Shown: piece by piece, positions 6,126-8,095 of the stretch
Layout of the letters: the number at the start of each line of letters is the position of its first letter
Position numbering within the stretch: the first letter of the stretch is position 1
Assembly: GCA_023434535.1 (NCBI GenBank)
Contig: JAEYSR010000231.1
Span: 1-8,095 of the forward strand
Reading direction: 5' to 3'
Length of the DNA stretch: 8,095 nt
Origin: Actinomycetes bacterium
Lineage (GTDB): Bacteria; Actinomycetota; Acidimicrobiia; Acidimicrobiales; Microtrichaceae
The notes under the pieces: model-generated
Told to the model about the DNA's origin: nothing
Seen by the model: the letters and a program-made list of their open reading frames with translations, nothing else
Databases searched by the model: none
Program-made: the position numbers and the translations under genes

Positions 6126-6844
6126 CAGATCGTGCCCTGTGTCGACTGGTCGGGCTGATCGTCGGACCCGCTCGACGAGTCGGGCGCATCGGGGGAGCCT
6201 TCTGGCCTCTCGTCGTTGCCCGGAGGCGCCGTCTGCAGCGTCCTGGTCGTCGTCGGCACATCCGACGACGCCGTCGTCGTTGGTCTGCTCGTAGTTGTCG
6301 TTGCGCGAGCCGGGCCGGACGACGAAGAGGCTCGGGGCGGGTCGCAGCCGACGGTGCCCTTGACGACCAGCCGATGGGTCACGATGTCCGAGCTGCTCTC
6401 GACCGACTTCACGATCGTGATCGTGGCGATCTGGCTTTCACCTTCGCCGGTGGACTCGATGCGAGCCGCTCCAGAGACCTCCTGGACAGATGCCCCGCCT
6501 GGGATATCAACCGGACGCCCTTCAGTGCAGAAGGTCATCTCGCGCCGGCATCCCTGAGGAACGTCGTCGCTGGCAACGGTGACCTGGGACAACAGCCGGA
6601 CCGAAGAGACGATCGTGGAGATCTCGACCTCTGCGAGATCTTCGTCGCCGAAGCAGAGGAGCAAAGCGCCAAGGACCTTCGCCGAAGGCACCGTGGTAGT
6701 CGTAGTGGTCGAGGCCGCGGTGGTCGTCGTGGCGGGATCGGACGCGAACGCCCCACCTGCCGCGGTCACGACGCCGGTGAGCACCAGCGTCGCGACCAAC
6801 GTCAACACAACCCTCGGAACAACGCCGAAGCGTCCCACCGCCAT
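6125..6844 (-). CDS. Small secreted protein with four cysteines and Thr-rich linkers
   Basis: The protein is 239 residues from the ATG at 6842-6844; an ATG two codons upstream (6848-6850) is also possible. GAGGGAGG lies just upstream and suits either. The first 34 residues form a signal peptide: basic start, hydrophobic core at about 12-30, and a probable cut after AFA (34) before SDP. A run of Thr residues (39-51) follows, then a compact region at about 55-170 rich in beta-strand-like Val/Ile/Thr with four cysteines (C64, C99, C106, C167), which could make two disulfides outside the membrane. The C-terminal 70 residues are Ser/Thr/Pro/Asp-rich and disordered-looking, with no anchor. As the first leftward gene beside a divergent promoter region it probably leads the operon. 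I do not recognise the domain; an extracytoplasmic sensor or ligand is only a guess. Confidence 0.82.
   Translation of the reverse strand: MAVGRFGVVPRVVLTLVATLVLTGVVTAAGGAFASDPATTTTAASTTTTTTVPSAKVLGALLLCFGDEDLAEVEISTIVSSVRLLSQVTVASDDVPQGCRREMTFCTEGRPVDIPGGASVQEVSGAARIESTGEGESQIATITIVKSVESSSDIVTHRLVVKGTVGCDPPRASSSSGPARATTTTSRPTTTASSDVPTTTRTLQTAPPGNDERPEGSPDAPDSSSGSDDQPDQSTQGTI
6692..6730 (-). repeat. Low-complexity Thr-coding run
   Basis: Codons for residues 39-51 of the secreted protein are mostly Thr (ACG/ACC/ACT) in two runs split by AAS. A comparable run codes for the Thr linker of the divergent amidase at about 7726-7842 on the plus strand. These are spacer segments typical of exported proteins in some high-GC actinomycetes, not DNA repeats with a separate role. 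Confidence 0.5.
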
Positions 6845-6942
6845 GTTCATTCCCTCCCTCGCGGCCGGTACGCTAGCCGTTCGACGCAGGCCTCGACCGA
6901 GTGGAGAGGGGGGAGGTCCGCCGGTTCCGGCGACGCGACGAC
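6845..6942. promoter_or_regulatory. Divergent intergenic region with overlapping -10-like hexamers
   Basis: About 98 bases separate the leftward operon from the rightward amidase gene, so promoters for both should lie here. TACGCT (6869-6874, plus strand) and TAGCGT (6870-6875, minus strand) both fit the loose TAnnnT form of a -10 element and overlap almost completely. The minus-strand one has GTCGAG about 16 bases upstream as a weak -35. Start sites near 6865 (minus) and 6881 (plus) would follow. In this base composition such matches are weak evidence. A purine run GGGGGGAGG (about 6908-6916) lies before the amidase start but too far from its ATG to be a normal ribosome binding site. Confidence 0.3.
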
Positions 6943-8095
6943 ATGTGCGAGCACTGCCCGGAGGTCGTTGGGACGACCCCACCCGTTGACGAGCCGTCGA
7001 CCGGCCCGGACCGGCGTTCCGTTCTGTCCGGGTTCCTGCGCCTCCCGCTGATCGCCGCGGGCGTCGGAGGCCTCGCCCTGCCGGCGACCACTGGAGCGTC
7101 GCCCGACACCCGGACCGCCACCCAGCCCCCGATCGTCCGCCGGTCCAAGTGGGGCGGCGACCTCCGACCGAAGGGCGAGATCCCCGCCGAGGAGGTCCGC
7201 TACCTGCTCGTGCACCACACCGCCGATCCCGGATCGGACTACTCCCAGGGCGAGGTCGTCGGACTGCTGCGCAGCATCTACGGCTTCCACACCGGGGCGT
7301 CCAAGGGCTGGCCCGACGTGGCCTACAACTTCTTCGTCGACAAGTTCGGCACCATCTACGAGGGCCGCACCGGCAGCGTCGACGGACCAGTGCGAGGCTC
7401 TGCGACCGGAGGGAACCAGGGCTACAGCCAGCTGTGCTGCTTCCTCGGTGACTTCAACGCTGCGCCGCCACCGGAGCCGGCCCTGGCCTCCATGTACTCG
7501 CTGCTGGCGTGGCTGGCGGACCGCTACGGCGTCGACACCAACCCGGGCGCCCGGGTGCAGTTCACCTCGCTCGGTTCCAACCGCTGGCCGGCCGGCGCCT
7601 CGGTGGACGCCGCGACGATCTCGGCCCACCGGGACATGTCCCAGACCACCTGTCCGGGCGACGCCTGCTACGCGCTGGTCACGTCGGTGTTCCCCCAGGA
7701 GGTGTCCGCCCGACGGGCCGTCGTCCCGACCACCACTCAGCCCGCGCCGACGACCTCTGCTCCCCCAGTCGAGCCTGCCGTCGATGCGACCACGTCGACC
7801 TCCGCAGCTCCGGCGGACGACGTGACCACGACGACCACAACTGTCGACCGGGCCGACGGCGACGAGATCGCCTCGTCCGGACTCGAGGACGACAGCTCGT
7901 CGAGCTGGCCCGTCATCGCCGGCATCGCGGTGATCGGCGCAGCAGCGGCCGGCGGCGCCATCGCTGCGACACGTCGGTCCCGTCGCAGCCCCGACGGTGC
8001 AGGTGCTGGCGTCGCTCCCGGTGCCACGATCGCGTGGCGCATGACCAAGGGAGGGAGCGACCCTCTCGTCCACGCTCTCGCCACGGCCGCGCGCC
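6943..8095 (+). CDS. PGRP-type N-acetylmuramoyl-L-alanine amidase with Tat-like signal and C-terminal TM (cut by right edge)
   Basis: The frame runs from the ATG at 6943 to the right edge with no stop, giving 384 residues. It cleaves, by family, the amide bond between MurNAc and L-Ala of peptidoglycan. Residues 24-54 (DRRSVLSGFLR, then a hydrophobic run ending near TTGAS) resemble a twin-arginine signal. The amidase/PGRP domain is about 65-257: RRSKWGG (66-72), VHHT (90-93) with zinc ligand H91, AYNFFVD (127-133) with Y128, a GNQGYSQ region, SAHRD (227-231) with ligand H229, and TTCPGD (235-240) with ligand C237. H229 and C237 are eight apart, as in catalytic PGRPs; T235 takes the Lys/Thr position. 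A Thr/Pro-rich linker (about 262-305) leads to a TM segment (322-342) and basic RRSRRSP, so the enzyme is probably membrane-tethered outside the cell. A GTG at 6901 is an alternative start; neither has a good ribosome binding site. It is divergent from the phospho-signalling operon. Confidence 0.88.
   Translation, partial: MCEHCPEVVGTTPPVDEPSTGPDRRSVLSGFLRLPLIAAGVGGLALPATTGASPDTRTATQPPIVRRSKWGGDLRPKGEIPAEEVRYLLVHHTADPGSDYSQGEVVGLLRSIYGFHTGASKGWPDVAYNFFVDKFGTIYEGRTGSVDGPVRGSATGGNQGYSQLCCFLGDFNAAPPPEPALASMYSLLAWLADRYGVDTNPGARVQFTSLGSNRWPAGASVDAATISAHRDMSQTTCPGDACYALVTSVFPQEVSARRAVVPTTTQPAPTTSAPPVEPAVDATTSTSAAPADDVTTTTTTVDRADGDEIASSGLEDDSSSSWPVIAGIAVIGAAAAGGAIAATRRSRRSPDGAGAGVAPGATIAWRMTKGGSDPLVHALATAAR

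Noticed and set aside
6851..6982. Extended N-terminus of the four-Cys secreted protein from an ATG at 6982
   Set aside because: The extra 46 residues would bury the signal peptide, overlap the divergent amidase start, and ignore the GAGGGAGG site next to the ATGs at 6844 and 6850.
6847..8073. Minus-strand 408-codon open frame opposite the amidase
   Set aside because: The plus strand here encodes the zinc ligands, signal and TM segments of a PGRP amidase. The antisense product is low-complexity Arg/Gly/Asp sequence, as expected from a high-GC shadow.
1..8095. tRNA, rRNA, CRISPR array, insertion sequence or prophage remnant
   Set aside because: No cloverleaf, rRNA motif, regularly spaced repeats, transposase motif or terminal inverted repeats were found by eye on either strand.

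Overview
The window is very G+C-rich and gene-dense. Almost every codon ends in G or C, and long spurious open frames occur opposite real genes. Exported proteins carry long Thr-rich linkers and the cytosolic tails are Pro-rich. This points to a high-GC actinomycete. The Thr-run linkers and acidic ectodomains would fit the class Acidimicrobiia, but that placement is inference, since there is no rRNA or other marker gene here.

Layout: seven genes read leftward from about 6844 to beyond position 1, and look like one operon. One gene reads rightward from about 6943 off the right edge. In transcription order the leftward genes are: (1) a small secreted protein with four cysteines (6125-6844); (2) a two-TM protein with a cytosolic zinc ribbon (5505-6125); (3) a von Willebrand A (VWA) protein with a complete MIDAS (4646-5503); (4) a PP2C-type Ser/Thr phosphatase (3909-4649); (5) a protein-kinase-fold protein with a C-terminal membrane anchor (2674-3912); (6) a large single-pass protein with a Pro-rich cytosolic N-terminus and an acidic, internally duplicated ectodomain (294-2633); (7) the N-terminus of another Pro-rich protein, cut by the left edge (1-283). 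Most junctions are overlapping or nearly so (TGATG, TGA-C-GTG, ATGA, GTGA), which indicates translational coupling.

The core is a VWA-PP2C-kinase triad, comparable to the TerY-P triad described in Ter-linked stress systems and to E. coli yegL-yegK-yegI. No TerD or TerC homologue lies in the window. Instead the triad sits among membrane and secreted proteins, and its kinase is tail-anchored. My reading is a membrane-associated phospho-switch: the kinase and phosphatase act on cytosolic tails, the VWA protein scaffolds by metal-dependent binding, and ectodomain proteins connect to the outside.

The divergent gene encodes a PGRP-type N-acetylmuramoyl-L-alanine amidase with a twin-arginine-like signal and a C-terminal TM anchor, so a cell-wall link is possible. 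The least expected pattern is a short Trp/acidic motif (W-[WY]-x-[DG]-[DE]) present in the cytosolic parts of three operon proteins. No RNA genes, CRISPR arrays, mobile elements or clear terminators were seen, and no stretch over 300 bases lacks a gene.
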